A DNA stretch of 64,000 bases from Nostoc sp. NMS8 (GTDB taxonomy: Bacteria > Cyanobacteriota > Cyanobacteriia > Cyanobacteriales > Nostocaceae): positions 62,001 through 126,000 of the forward strand of contig NZ_JABXKK010000035.1 in assembly GCF_017115045.1 (NCBI RefSeq), in the 5' to 3' direction. Position 1 is the stretch's first letter; each line of letters begins with the position of its first letter. The notes below the pieces were generated by a model that did not search any database, was not told where the DNA came from, and saw only the letters and a list, made by a program, of their open reading frames with translations. Below are positions 55,705-64,000 of the stretch, piece by piece. Both the position numbers and the translations under genes were made by a program.

Positions 55705-56041
55705 CAGACTCTCCTGAAGTAAGCTGATTTCGGGCTATATTTGCGGATACTTTGCTGCACCTGTTTCCGAAAATGTCAACAGTTATATTGCTAATATAAA
55801 AATTGCCAGCATTTTTACAAACCTAAATTAATCAAATCTAAAAAACATTATTTTTATGATGAATTTAGTTAATTAATTTATGGGATATTATACTAACACA
55901 AAGGTAGTGCTATAACCCCAAAGCTGATTGATAGTTAGTTGTATAGTTACTACTTTGAGCGAGGAACTGACGTGGGGAAGCTTACCTCCTGGTTCAAGCG
56001 AAGACCAACTAATTTGAGTGACTCTGGATAAGGAGGAACAA

Positions 56042-56098
56042 ATGAGAGCTTACCACCAGCAAATCTGGCGCAGACGAGGCAGTTACCGAGCAAAATGA
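56042..56098 (+). CDS. Overlapping 18-codon leader ORF before the penicillin-binding protein gene
   Basis: ATG 56042 follows an ideal ribosome-binding site (AAGGAGG at 56030-56036) and opens an 18-codon ORF, MRAYHQQIWRRRGSYRAK. Its TGA stop overlaps the start codon of the penicillin-binding protein (ATGA). The downstream ATG has only a weak site of its own (GAG), so translation of the large gene is probably coupled to this short one. The peptide itself is basic and not recognised. A chance ORF is possible but the site strength argues otherwise. Confidence 0.6.
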   Translation: MRAYHQQIWRRRGSYRAK

Positions 56099-58347
56099 AA
56101 ATTTTACCATCTAGGACGAAGGCCAATCGGTCAACTGGCAGTAAACCATTCTACCGCCGCTTATGGTTTTGGGCAGGCTTGGGTGTAGGTGGTGGAATAG
56201 TTGCTTTGATCTATGGCATCAATTCAATAGATCGGACTTTGCCAGATCAGTCCGAGTTGAATGCCGTACTCAGAGAGCAAACACTGACCATTAAAGCTGC
56301 TGATGGCAGCATATTACAACAACAAGGTGAAGCAACCAGAGAACAGCTAAAGCTGGAACAAATACCAGATAATTTAAAAAAAGCTTTCATCGCCTCAGAA
56401 GATAGAAGATTTAAACAACATAACGGAGTCGATCCGCAAGGGATTGTGAGAGCGGGTTTGAATAATTTGCGATCGCAAGGTGTGGTAGAAGGTGGTAGCA
56501 CCATCACCCAACAACTAACGCGGATTCTGTTTTTGAAACAAGAACAGACAATCTGGCGCAAACTCAAAGAAGTCCGCCTAGCCCAAAAACTGGAGCAAGA
56601 ATTAACTAAAGATCAGATTCTAGAGCGTTACCTGAATCTGGTTTATTTGGGATCTGGAGCTTACGGTGTGGCAGATGCAGCCTGGGTATATTTTAGTAAG
56701 TCGCCAGACCAACTTTCTCTAGCAGAAATGGCAACGATTGCGGGATTAGCCCCCGCTCCTAGCCTGTACGCTCCAGACAAAAATCCTGAAGCGGCAATCC
56801 GGCGGCGTAACCTAGTATTGTTACGGATGCAAGAAGATGGAGTTATTACCCCAGAACAAAGGCAAGTAGCCATCCAGGAGCCATTAACCCTCAAAAGCAG
56901 TTCGCCTAAACGAGTCCAAGTAGAATCACCCTACTTTACCAGCTACATTCAAAAAGAATTGCCGAAGTATGTTTCTGCTAACGTGCTAAAAAGTGGGGGT
57001 CTAGTAGTAGAAACCACACTCAACCCAAGTTGGCAGAAGGTGGCAGAAGAGGCAGTTGGGAAAACGTTGCGAAATCAAGGACGCTGGGAAAACTTTAAGC
57101 AAGCAGCAATGGTGGCCATTGACCCCCGCAGCGGTGAAATTAAGGCAATGGTGGGGGGAAAAGACTTTGGTAAAAACCAGTTTAATCGGGTTACTCAGGC
57201 ACAAAGGCAGCCAGGATCGACATTTAAAGGGTTTGTGTATGCGACTGCGATCGCTAGCGGTAAAAGCCCCTACGATAGCTATGAGGATTCGCCCTTTGTC
57301 GTTGATGGCTATGAACCGAAAAACTATAGTGAAAACTTCCGGGGTTCAATGAACATGAGGGATGCCCTCACCCGCTCTGTTAATATTATTGCGGTGAAGG
57401 TGTTGATTGATGTGGGATTTACGCCCACGATTAAACTTGCCCATGATATGGGGATAAAATCTGAACTCAAGCCTACTTACTCCTTGGCTCTCGGCTCAAA
57501 TGAAGTCAATCTACTAGAGTTGACTAGCGCTTATGGTAGTTTTGCTACTCAGGGATTGCACACAGAACCTCATGGTATTACCCGCATCCTCAACCGCCAA
57601 GGCAAAGTAATCTGGTCAGCTAATTTCAATTCCAAACGGGCCCTTGACGCTGACAGTGCCGCCATTATGACTTGGATGCTACGCAACGTTGTCGAGGCGG
57701 GAACTGGTGGTGCTGCCCAATTAGATAATAGACAAGTTGCAGGTAAAACCGGTACCTCAGACGAAGCCCGCGATTTATGGTTTATTGGCTACATTCCCCA
57801 GATGGTGACAGGAGTCTGGCTAGGTAACGATGATAACCGTCCCACAGATGGCAGTAGTAGTAGTGCCGCTTACACCTGGCACGAATTTATGGAAAAAGCG
57901 GTAGAGGGGATGCCAGTAGAAAAGTTTCCCAAACGACCCAAATTAGAAGGTCGCAAAGGCACAATCAAAGCCCAGTCCATCAAACCCAAACAAGTGCTAA
58001 ATCGTTCTATTGCCTCTGATGATGACTCAGAAGGGGAAAGTGCGAGAAATTCTAATTCTGAGGATAGTGGTTCATCTCGGAGACGGAGAAACAGGAGGAG
58101 CTATTCTCAAGATGAACAGCAATCAAGCGATTCTACCCCAAGACGGAGAAGGCGCGATCACGGCGAATCAAATTCCAACTCTTCAGAAGAATCATCTACT
58201 CCACGGCGGCGAAGAAGAGTAGAATCTGATTCTGCCCCGCCTCGAAGAACTCGGTCAGAGTCGTCTCCTGGCAATAGTTCCGGTTCTTCAGGTTCTTCAT
58301 CACCACAGCCAAGCTGGCGGGATAGACTTAGACCTCCTCAGCAATGA
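56095..58347 (+). CDS. Class A penicillin-binding protein (PBP1A type)
   Basis: A 750-residue bifunctional peptidoglycan synthase. A transmembrane helix at about 23-45 precedes the GT51 transglycosylase (IASEDRRFKQHNGVDPQGIV, GGSTITQQLTRILFLKQEQT, RYLNLVYLGSGAYGVADAAW). The transpeptidase has Ser375 in PGSTFKG, SVN (RSVNIIAVK) and K551-TGTS. The last 120 residues are a low-complexity Arg/Ser-rich tail with repeated RRRR motifs. It polymerises and cross-links glycan outside the plasma membrane. Preceded by an overlapping leader ORF. Confidence 0.96.
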   Translation: MKILPSRTKANRSTGSKPFYRRLWFWAGLGVGGGIVALIYGINSIDRTLPDQSELNAVLREQTLTIKAADGSILQQQGEATREQLKLEQIPDNLKKAFIASEDRRFKQHNGVDPQGIVRAGLNNLRSQGVVEGGSTITQQLTRILFLKQEQTIWRKLKEVRLAQKLEQELTKDQILERYLNLVYLGSGAYGVADAAWVYFSKSPDQLSLAEMATIAGLAPAPSLYAPDKNPEAAIRRRNLVLLRMQEDGVITPEQRQVAIQEPLTLKSSSPKRVQVESPYFTSYIQKELPKYVSANVLKSGGLVVETTLNPSWQKVAEEAVGKTLRNQGRWENFKQAAMVAIDPRSGEIKAMVGGKDFGKNQFNRVTQAQRQPGSTFKGFVYATAIASGKSPYDSYEDSPFVVDGYEPKNYSENFRGSMNMRDALTRSVNIIAVKVLIDVGFTPTIKLAHDMGIKSELKPTYSLALGSNEVNLLELTSAYGSFATQGLHTEPHGITRILNRQGKVIWSANFNSKRALDADSAAIMTWMLRNVVEAGTGGAAQLDNRQVAGKTGTSDEARDLWFIGYIPQMVTGVWLGNDDNRPTDGSSSSAAYTWHEFMEKAVEGMPVEKFPKRPKLEGRKGTIKAQSIKPKQVLNRSIASDDDSEGESARNSNSEDSGSSRRRRNRRSYSQDEQQSSDSTPRRRRRDHGESNSNSSEESSTPRRRRRVESDSAPPRRTRSESSPGNSSGSSGSSSPQPSWRDRLRPPQQ

Positions 58348-58359
58348 GGAAGGGGCATT

Positions 58360-58432
58360 GAAAAAAGGCAGAGGGGCAGGGTGCGGGGGGCGGAGGGGAA
58401 AACTCTTCTCCCTGCTCCCTGCTCTTTGCCAT
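58360..58432. repeat. Purine/pyrimidine-rich low-complexity block
   Basis: AAAAGGCAGAGGGGCAGGGT on the left can pair in part with CCTGCTCCCTGCTCTTTGCC on the right. Similar blocks lie at 25477-25540 and, as coding sequence, within rsmB at 60290-60360. Confidence 0.6.
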
Positions 58433-58530
58433 ACAATAATTACTCAAAACTCAACTTCGGGGGGATGTTACGTGATACGCTCGTATTATAGTGTGTTAAG
58501 TACTGTTACCTAACCTTGGAGAATATAATC

Positions 58531-58761
58531 ATGCATTTATTTTTTATGCAAACAGCAGCACCAGCTATAGATGCTGGCCCTCATTTTCCCGTGGCTTTTA
58601 CTTTGGTGTATGTCGTTGGTTTTATTGCTGCTGTCACTATTGGGTCAATAGCTTGGTACAACTCAAAACGCCCCGCAGGTTGGGAAAGCAAAGAGCGTCC
58701 TGATTTTGTACCTGAGATTGAAAAAGAAGAAACTCCGGGTCTGGGTGAACCGAAGTCATAA
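58531..58761 (+). CDS. Small single-span membrane protein, cyanobacterial
   Basis: A 76-residue protein from ATG 58531 with GGAG upstream (a TTG at 58516 is an alternative). A short N-terminus leads to one transmembrane helix (VAFTLVYVVGFIAAVTIGSI) and an acidic cytoplasmic or stromal-side tail with RPAGWESKERPDFVPEI. The pattern is that of conserved small thylakoid proteins; it may be related to the photosystem II assembly subunit Psb35, but I could not confirm this. Monocistronic after the penicillin-binding protein gene. Confidence 0.75.
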   Translation: MHLFFMQTAAPAIDAGPHFPVAFTLVYVVGFIAAVTIGSIAWYNSKRPAGWESKERPDFVPEIEKEETPGLGEPKS

Positions 58762-58812
58762 TTTAGTCATTGGTCATTGGTCATTAGTTATTAAACTTTT
58801 GACTTTTGACTA
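58762..58812. repeat. Short tandem repeats (GGTCATT / TTTTGACT)
   Basis: GTCATTGGTCATTGGTCATT and GACTTTTGACTA, the same repeat type as in the ribosomal operon spacers. It lies between converging genes. Confidence 0.7.
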
Positions 58813-58815
58813 TGA

Positions 58816-59238
58816 TTAGTTTTGCACTTCAACCCAACGGCGGTAAAGCTTTTGAATTTGTTTGAGAAGTGCAGTATGAACTGGTTGAGTTGAGTCATTC
58901 TGCTTCGCTATATCCTGCAATTCCGTCAGTAGTCTGGCTTCTTCGACGGCCACTTCGCCATCGCTATAAATTAAGCCACTAATGGCTTCAATTAGACTTT
59001 CACAATCTTCAAGGCTGGGGCGATCGCCTAAATACTCCCGCACCCAGTCATAGCACTCTTTTGGCTGTACAGGAACTAATTCGTACAACCAAGGTTTAAT
59101 TTCTGGGTCGTTAGCTAAACCTTTTGCTTGAGCTATTTCGCGGAGATATTGCCGCTCTTCTGCCTGGATTCTGCCATCGATCCAGGCTGCTCCAATCAGG
59201 ATTTTTACTAAGTTTTTCACATTGGAAGGGGAAACCAT
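58816..59238 (-). CDS. TerB-like (tellurite resistance B) domain protein
   Basis: A 140-residue helical protein resembling TerB-family domains: repeated acidic loop-helix units GAAWIDGRIQAEERQYLREI and SGLIYSDGEVAVEEARLLTE, each with a D-G-x-I/V-x-x-E pattern that can hold a metal ion. GGAGG precedes the ATG. TerB proteins are associated with metal stress and membrane complexes; the specific role in cyanobacteria is not known. It lies 57 bases downstream of rsmB on the same strand and may share its transcript. Confidence 0.85.
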   Translation of the reverse strand: MVSPSNVKNLVKILIGAAWIDGRIQAEERQYLREIAQAKGLANDPEIKPWLYELVPVQPKECYDWVREYLGDRPSLEDCESLIEAISGLIYSDGEVAVEEARLLTELQDIAKQNDSTQPVHTALLKQIQKLYRRWVEVQN

Positions 59239-59295
59239 TGCTGCCTCCTCTGGTAGATTCAGGCCTCCACCAAATCGTACAATCCCAAACAGTAT

Positions 59296-60741
59296 TCATT
59301 CGGAATTATTGGTTTTTCTTAAGCGCACCATAAAAAACCCATCCATGTCTTGCCGATGCGGCCAGACTTTAAACCATCCTTGTGGCGCGATCTCGGCAGA
59401 ATCAGGTAACTCAAGACCGTTGGGAGACTCAATTTGCCAATCAGGTGACTTAGCTAAAAATGCCGAAATTACTTGTTCATTTTCTGCTGGATGCAGTGTA
59501 CAGGTGGCATAAACTAGTACACCACCAGGCTTGACAAAATTTGATGTATGTGTTAATAATTCTTGTTGCAGCACCGAAAGTTCTTGGACAGATTTTGGTG
59601 TCTGTCGCCAACGCGCATCAGCATGACGGTGCATGGTTCCCAAACCGGAACATGGAGCATCGAGTAATATGCGGTCTGCGATGTTTTGAAATTGGGTAAA
59701 ATGACGACTGTCGCCAGTGTAAATTTGAATAGATTGTAAATTCAGCCGTTGAGAATTTTCTTGGAGTTTGCGAAGACGAGAAGAAGTGCGATCGCAAGCC
59801 CAAATTTTACCCTTATCCCCCATTAATTCGGCAATGTGGGTTGTTTTACCCCCTGGTGCAGCACAAACATCAATTACCACCTCACCTGGTTGGGGGTCGA
59901 GCAAATGACCTACTAACTGAGCGCTACTATCTTGTACAGTCCACCAACCTTCTTTGAAACCTGGTAGTTTTTGAATTGACCCAGTATTACCAATAAATCG
60001 TAAAGCTTGGGGTAAATGAGGAATTCGTTTCACCAAAATACCAGTAGATTGCAAAGCCGCCTCAACTTCTTCGATGGAAGTACGAAGAGGGTTGATACGC
60101 AAATCAATTGTTGGTGATTGGTTCATCCATTCACATAGTTTTTCTGTGTCGTCTAAACCCAGTTGTTCTAGCCAAACTTGAATAATCCAGTCAGGAAAGC
60201 TGTGTAAAATGCCCAAGCGTTCCACTGGGTTTTCTGGAAGTTGTAATGGATCGAAATAGGAAATTGGGGGCTGGGGAAGTAACAAAGAATCTTTTTCCTC
60301 TGCCCCTTTGCTCCTCTGCTCCCCTGCCCCTTTGCCCCCTTGCTCCATTGCTCCCCCTGATAATCTGAGATACTGGCGTAATAAACCGTTAACAAAACCT
60401 GTGAGTCCAGAAAAACCGTTTTCTTTAGCGAGTTGGACTGTGGTATTAACGGCAGCTGAGGCGGGAATACGCTCTTGATAACGCAGCTGGTAAAAGCCCA
60501 GATGTAAGATAGTGCGGAGGTCTTGAGGCTGTTGATGAGATTTCTTTTTAGCGAGTTGATCGATGAGAGTATCGAGGGTGCGTTGCCTTCTGACGCTCCC
60601 ATAAACCAATTCTGTCACCAAACGGCGATCGCAATCAGCCAAATCAACTTTTTGCAGTACTCTATCTAGGGCAACATCAGCATAAGCCCCCTTATGAACA
60701 TCTCGCAGGGCGATAAAAGCTAGTTGACGGGGGTTTTTCAT
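59296..60741 (-). CDS. rsmB: 16S rRNA (cytosine-967-C5)-methyltransferase RsmB, with inserted low-complexity segment
   Basis: A 481-residue protein. The N-terminal NusB-like RNA-binding domain (FIALRDVHKGAYADVALDRV) is followed by the Rossmann methyltransferase: SAM motif VIDVCAAPGGKTTHIAELMG, catalytic motif LLDAPCSGLGTMHRHADARW and VYATCTLHPAENEQV with the second Cys. Between about residues 130 and 155 there is a low-complexity insert (GAMEQGGKGAGEQRSKGAEE) encoded by the purine-rich repeat. It falls between the domains and keeps the frame. It methylates C967 of 16S rRNA using S-adenosylmethionine. Confidence 0.93.
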   Translation of the reverse strand: MKNPRQLAFIALRDVHKGAYADVALDRVLQKVDLADCDRRLVTELVYGSVRRQRTLDTLIDQLAKKKSHQQPQDLRTILHLGFYQLRYQERIPASAAVNTTVQLAKENGFSGLTGFVNGLLRQYLRLSGGAMEQGGKGAGEQRSKGAEEKDSLLLPQPPISYFDPLQLPENPVERLGILHSFPDWIIQVWLEQLGLDDTEKLCEWMNQSPTIDLRINPLRTSIEEVEAALQSTGILVKRIPHLPQALRFIGNTGSIQKLPGFKEGWWTVQDSSAQLVGHLLDPQPGEVVIDVCAAPGGKTTHIAELMGDKGKIWACDRTSSRLRKLQENSQRLNLQSIQIYTGDSRHFTQFQNIADRILLDAPCSGLGTMHRHADARWRQTPKSVQELSVLQQELLTHTSNFVKPGGVLVYATCTLHPAENEQVISAFLAKSPDWQIESPNGLELPDSAEIAPQGWFKVWPHRQDMDGFFMVRLRKTNNSE

Positions 60742-60786
60742 GGAAACTTGATTCAGGAGTCAGAAGGCTTTTGTATTTTAACTTCC

Positions 60787-62244
60787 CTATCGAGACATAT
60801 ACGGGTCTACTACACTGGCAATTTCAAATTCACACGCTCTAGAAACCTGTTCTGCCGGTAATTTTCCAAAGCTGATTAATGGTAAATATGTCGGGTTTGC
60901 CATCAGTTCTTTTGCTAATAAGAACCCAGTAATTGTCCAAGTTTGATATTTCCTAGCTTGTTTCCCAATCAGTCGCCCTTTCTTACCGTCGTAATATTCT
61001 GGCCATTCATCTTCAATGAGACGTGGTTGGGCAATTTCAATCGCTTTTTGTGCAAGACTTGTTTTGTTAGTTTTCACAGCCGCAGCTGCCAACATCCACA
61101 TTAAAACTGGCCAACTACCAGCATTATGGTAAGACCAAGGTATATTTTTAGGATCGCATCCAGTTACAATCCTGTATTCTTCATGTTCTAAAGCGGGGAA
61201 ACAAATTTTCATTGGCATATCTCCCACCAAGTCATCCCATCGTTCTTCAATGAGAGTCATAATCGCTTGTGACTGTTCTTCGGTGGCTAAGTCGGAAATA
61301 ATTGCCATTAAGTTTCCGAGCGAAAAGAAACGAGTATCTAGCTGTGACGGCCCAACATTACCTGCTAGATAACCACCTTTTTTAGGCAACCACTTATCTA
61401 ATTCATAATAGGGAACAGAATCTACATATATGTTGAATAGATTAACAGCACCCTTGCCATATTCTTCACTTTTGAAGCGATAAATTGCATTCAAGCGATT
61501 AATATCTATCCAATAATGCTGTCGGATATGAGCGCATAAAAGAGGTAAACGGTTATCAATGGCTTCAACAATATCAGAGTTACCTTGACAAATTAGTAGT
61601 TCACGAGATGCACGTAATGCCGTGTAGAAAAGAACTTGTAGTTCTAGAGGATGCCCATAAATGCCCATACGACGGTCAATCATACAAGCGCCATCTGGAA
61701 CCAACAGCGTTGGGTACATATCAAAACGATTGGCCAAGCAGATTTCCATGATTAACCTGATCCCATTTTGGAATTCAGGTTGATAGGCGAGAGAAAAATC
61801 TTCTGTGGCGACTACATAAGCACGCAATAAAATAATCCACCATAGACAAGAATCTACAGGTGTAACTCTAGCGATCGCATGTTCACCAAAGTCTGCTTCT
61901 AAAGATTCTTGCCCATTTTCTGATATCACTTTAAAGCTAGCTGGGATTAATCCTCGTCCTGGCTTATAGGCATCTAATGCCTTTTCTTTAGGCTGTAACT
62001 TTAAGGTTTCTTCTAAGAAATTACGAACAATATCGGTTCTACCTTTAATCAGAAAAATTAGAGCAGAAGAGACAAAATCTCGCACAAAGCACTGATCGTA
62101 ATTGAGCGCTTCTACAGAGGCATCATAAGCGGCTACTGTCCCAACAGGGCGACCTTGATAATAGAGAATTGATTTTTCTAGTGCTATCCATGCTTCTTCC
62201 ACTTCTTTTAAATTCTCAGTAGTTTCTAATTCGTTTAGGTGCAT
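60787..62244 (-). CDS. Alkaline/neutral invertase, glycoside hydrolase family 100
   Basis: A 485-residue GH100 enzyme, full length, without a signal peptide. Family segments: [40 protein letters not shown] (catalytic Asp region), [40 protein letters not shown], and [20 protein letters not shown] with the Glu near the active site. It hydrolyses sucrose to glucose and fructose in the cytoplasm; in heterocyst formers such enzymes supply hexose for heterocysts. No sucrose-synthesis genes adjoin. Confidence 0.95.
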   Translation of the reverse strand: MHLNELETTENLKEVEEAWIALEKSILYYQGRPVGTVAAYDASVEALNYDQCFVRDFVSSALIFLIKGRTDIVRNFLEETLKLQPKEKALDAYKPGRGLIPASFKVISENGQESLEADFGEHAIARVTPVDSCLWWIILLRAYVVATEDFSLAYQPEFQNGIRLIMEICLANRFDMYPTLLVPDGACMIDRRMGIYGHPLELQVLFYTALRASRELLICQGNSDIVEAIDNRLPLLCAHIRQHYWIDINRLNAIYRFKSEEYGKGAVNLFNIYVDSVPYYELDKWLPKKGGYLAGNVGPSQLDTRFFSLGNLMAIISDLATEEQSQAIMTLIEERWDDLVGDMPMKICFPALEHEEYRIVTGCDPKNIPWSYHNAGSWPVLMWMLAAAAVKTNKTSLAQKAIEIAQPRLIEDEWPEYYDGKKGRLIGKQARKYQTWTITGFLLAKELMANPTYLPLISFGKLPAEQVSRACEFEIASVVDPYMSR

Positions 62245-63121
62245 TGCCAGAATTACTCCATAAGGATCGTGAATTTGTGGTAGATGCGTCTTTATTTATT
62301 ACTTTTGCTATTCTCAGCATAACAAAAACGATTCCTTGAATAGCAAAGATAATTTCTCAAAAAAATAATCAACTAACAAGGAATAAATTTGCTGATATTT
62401 ATGCCACTTTATTGTTAGTTAATTGCTTGTAATCTATTACTGTTTTGGTGAATTATAGTTGTTGCTTTCCAGCCCAAGTAGTAACATTATTCCTAAAACA
62501 GTCACATAAGATATATTTTTAGATTATTTATTCTTCTGTTGTCTGTCCAGAATCATTGCTTTACCAAACAAAAACATATCTTCAGTGCTGTTTAGGAATT
62601 GTGTGAAGTTAAAACTGGTTACAGTATATTTACTTGAGCCGGATTGGTTTTTGACACTAAGAAGTCAGATTATTCCCCTATTAAATAACTTATAACTTTT
62701 TTTCAAAATATGCAATATGAATGCTCGAAAAACTTAATATGTCAATACTTCTCAAGGGTTAAATATATTACCCTGCTGACAGATGAAATGGGGTGTGTGA
62801 GTACCGCTTATAGGCAAAGCCTCGCTTATGGGTATTTCCATGCTCTGTATGGCAAGGAGATCGTGTCACTTTGACAGGGCTACATGCAATTCATATCTGC
62901 CGCTCTCTGCTTTCCATTCGGCAAATTCTTCAAAATTTATCGATTCTACTCAATGTTGAAACATAACACTAAGCTGTTACGTATACAACTTGCATTATCA
63001 GGGCAGGCTTTTCGCCCATCCCACAATCATATTGGAAAAATATTAGTGCAAATTAAAGGTGCAACAGCTTATCTCCTCAAATATTATTTATATTTTGACT
63101 AGCATCGATAAACTGCTAACT
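62245..63121. other. Intergenic region without a credible gene
   Basis: About 880 bases, mostly AT-rich. A repeat-like phrase, CCGCTTATAGGCAAAGCCTC, occurs at about 62805-62824. An ORF at 62884-63102 has no ribosome-binding site and odd composition and is not accepted. Confidence 0.45.
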
Positions 63122-64000
63122 TTATGTTACCTGCTGGAATTCTTTATAAGCCTGATTAATTGCTTGCATTGAGGCTTTTGCAATTGTAGAACTATTAACA
63201 TCAGGATGATACAATCTTGCTAATCGGCGGTAGGCAAGTTTAACAACATTGGGGCGATCGCTCTGATTTACGCCCAAGACTTCCCACCATTCCCCAGATA
63301 ACCCAGAGTCGAGAGTAAATTCATTCCAAATCTTGATGTTTCCGCCATTAGCGCCACTTACCAGCGTTTTACCATCAGGGCTGAAAGCAACGGGATTACA
63401 CCCAGAAAGATTTTGTAGTAATTCCCCAGTCTGGAGGTTCCAAAGTTTGATTGTACCGTCTCGGCTGGCACTGGCAAGGGTTTTTCCATCGGGGCTGATG
63501 GCAACAGACAAAACCGCCCCTGTGTGTCCAGTCAAAGTGGAAAGTAATTCTCCAGTTTGGAGATTCCACAGTCTAATTGTGGCGTCTGTGCTACCACTAA
63601 TAAGAGTTTGACTGTTAAAACTGATGGCGACTGTATTCACTGCACCCAAATGTTCACTGAGAATATAGCGTTGTTCCCAAGTTTTGGTATCCCAAAGCCT
63701 AATAGTTTTATCGGCACTACCACTTGCAAGGATTTTACCATCGGGACTGATTGTGACAGACAAAATTGCGTCTGAGTGTCCATTCAAAGTGCGTTTTACT
63801 GTTCCCGTATAGCGTCCCCAAATTCTAATCCTTTTATCGGCAGCACCACTCGCAAGAATTGTTCCATCAGGACTGTAGGCTACTGAGTTAACAAAACCAT
63901 TATGACTATAAGCAGAGTTTAAATAAAAGAATGTGCGGAGAAATTTTTTTGTGTCTATCTGCCAACTGCTGATTTTGCAATCGACACTACCACTTGCAAT
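63122..64000 (-). CDS. WD40-repeat protein with C-terminal J domain (cut by window edge)
   Basis: The minus-strand frame is open from base 64000, so the N-terminal part lies beyond the window; the TTG at 63787 is not the true start. The 292 visible codons show about five WD40 blades (GHSDAILSVTISPDGKILAS, SADKTIRLWDTKTWE, GHTGAVLSVAISPDGKTLAS, ATIRLWNLQTGELL). They are followed at the end by a J-domain-like segment, WWEVLGVNQSDRPNVVKLAY then RLYHPDVNSS with the HPD tripeptide. A beta-propeller plus J domain suggests a scaffold that recruits an Hsp70 to bound clients. The order, with the J domain at the C-terminus, is unusual. Confidence 0.92.
   Translation of the reverse strand: MASGSVDCKISSWQIDTKKFLRTFFYLNSAYSHNGFVNSVAYSPDGTILASGAADKRIRIWGRYTGTVKRTLNGHSDAILSVTISPDGKILASGSADKTIRLWDTKTWEQRYILSEHLGAVNTVAISFNSQTLISGSTDATIRLWNLQTGELLSTLTGHTGAVLSVAISPDGKTLASASRDGTIKLWNLQTGELLQNLSGCNPVAFSPDGKTLVSGANGGNIKIWNEFTLDSGLSGEWWEVLGVNQSDRPNVVKLAYRRLARLYHPDVNSSTIAKASMQAINQAYKEFQQVT

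Noticed and set aside
62884..63102. 72-codon plus-strand ORF
   Set aside because: No ribosome-binding site, repeat-derived surroundings and no recognisable pattern.

Overview
The window looks like chromosomal DNA of a filamentous, probably heterocyst-forming cyanobacterium close to Nostoc or Anabaena. The signs are many HIP1 octamers (GCGATCGC), short tandem heptamer repeats of the AATGACT and AATTCGT types, abundant small palindromic repeats, and cyanobacterial gene families: SbtA/SbtB, CAAD, DUF1995, AvaK-like PRC/DUF2382 proteins, GH100 invertase and GH57. There is no rRNA operon, CRISPR array, phage or complete insertion sequence. One tRNA gene (Trp) is present. Both ends cut through genes: a metalloprotease on the left and a WD40/J-domain protein on the right.

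Layout. 0-9 kb: metalloprotease tail, DUF1995 protein, three consecutive PRC-barrel/DUF2382 stress-type paralogues, an inward-rectifier-like K+ channel and an exported alpha/beta hydrolase. 9-15 kb: a peptide-secretion locus with an HlyD-type adaptor (minus), a 55-residue double-glycine-leader peptide (plus) and a C39 peptidase-ABC exporter (plus), with terminators between peptide and exporter. 15-22 kb: SDR, GH57, then a FIST sensor followed by its histidine kinase, facing a paralogous kinase with eroded ATP-binding motifs. 22-28 kb: a broken Uma2 gene, an SLH-domain protein, a CAAD protein and a HAMP histidine kinase. 27.7-30 kb: a minus-strand inorganic-carbon operon, sbtA-sbtB-beta carbonic anhydrase. 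30-40 kb: UvrD/PcrA helicase, a membrane-anchored protein, a monooxygenase-fold protein, a MATE exporter, a chimeric gene fossil, Uma2, a metallophosphoesterase and an ATP-grasp protein.

40-45 kb is the core translation/transcription cluster, read on the minus strand as rplS, tRNA-Trp, secE, nusG, rplK, rplA, rplJ, rplL, with an L10-type leader and attenuator ahead of rplJ. 45-56 kb: two glycosyltransferases, secreted and membrane proteins, a TauE/SafE plus DUF1634 pair, an SPFH protein, and a minus-strand folK, Nudix, ADP-ribosylglycohydrolase cluster. 56-64 kb: a class A penicillin-binding protein preceded by an overlapping 18-codon ORF, a small membrane protein, a TerB-like protein, rsmB, GH100 invertase and the WD40/J protein.

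The most notable local features are the peptide export locus; a 103-109 bp miniature element in three copies, two of them flanked by 9-10 bp direct repeats; small repeats inserted inside genes (DUF1634, rsmB, a dead Uma2 gene); the chimeric fossil at 35.7-36.0 kb; and the ORF overlapping the start of the penicillin-binding protein. All family names rest on reading motifs by eye; no database search was made.
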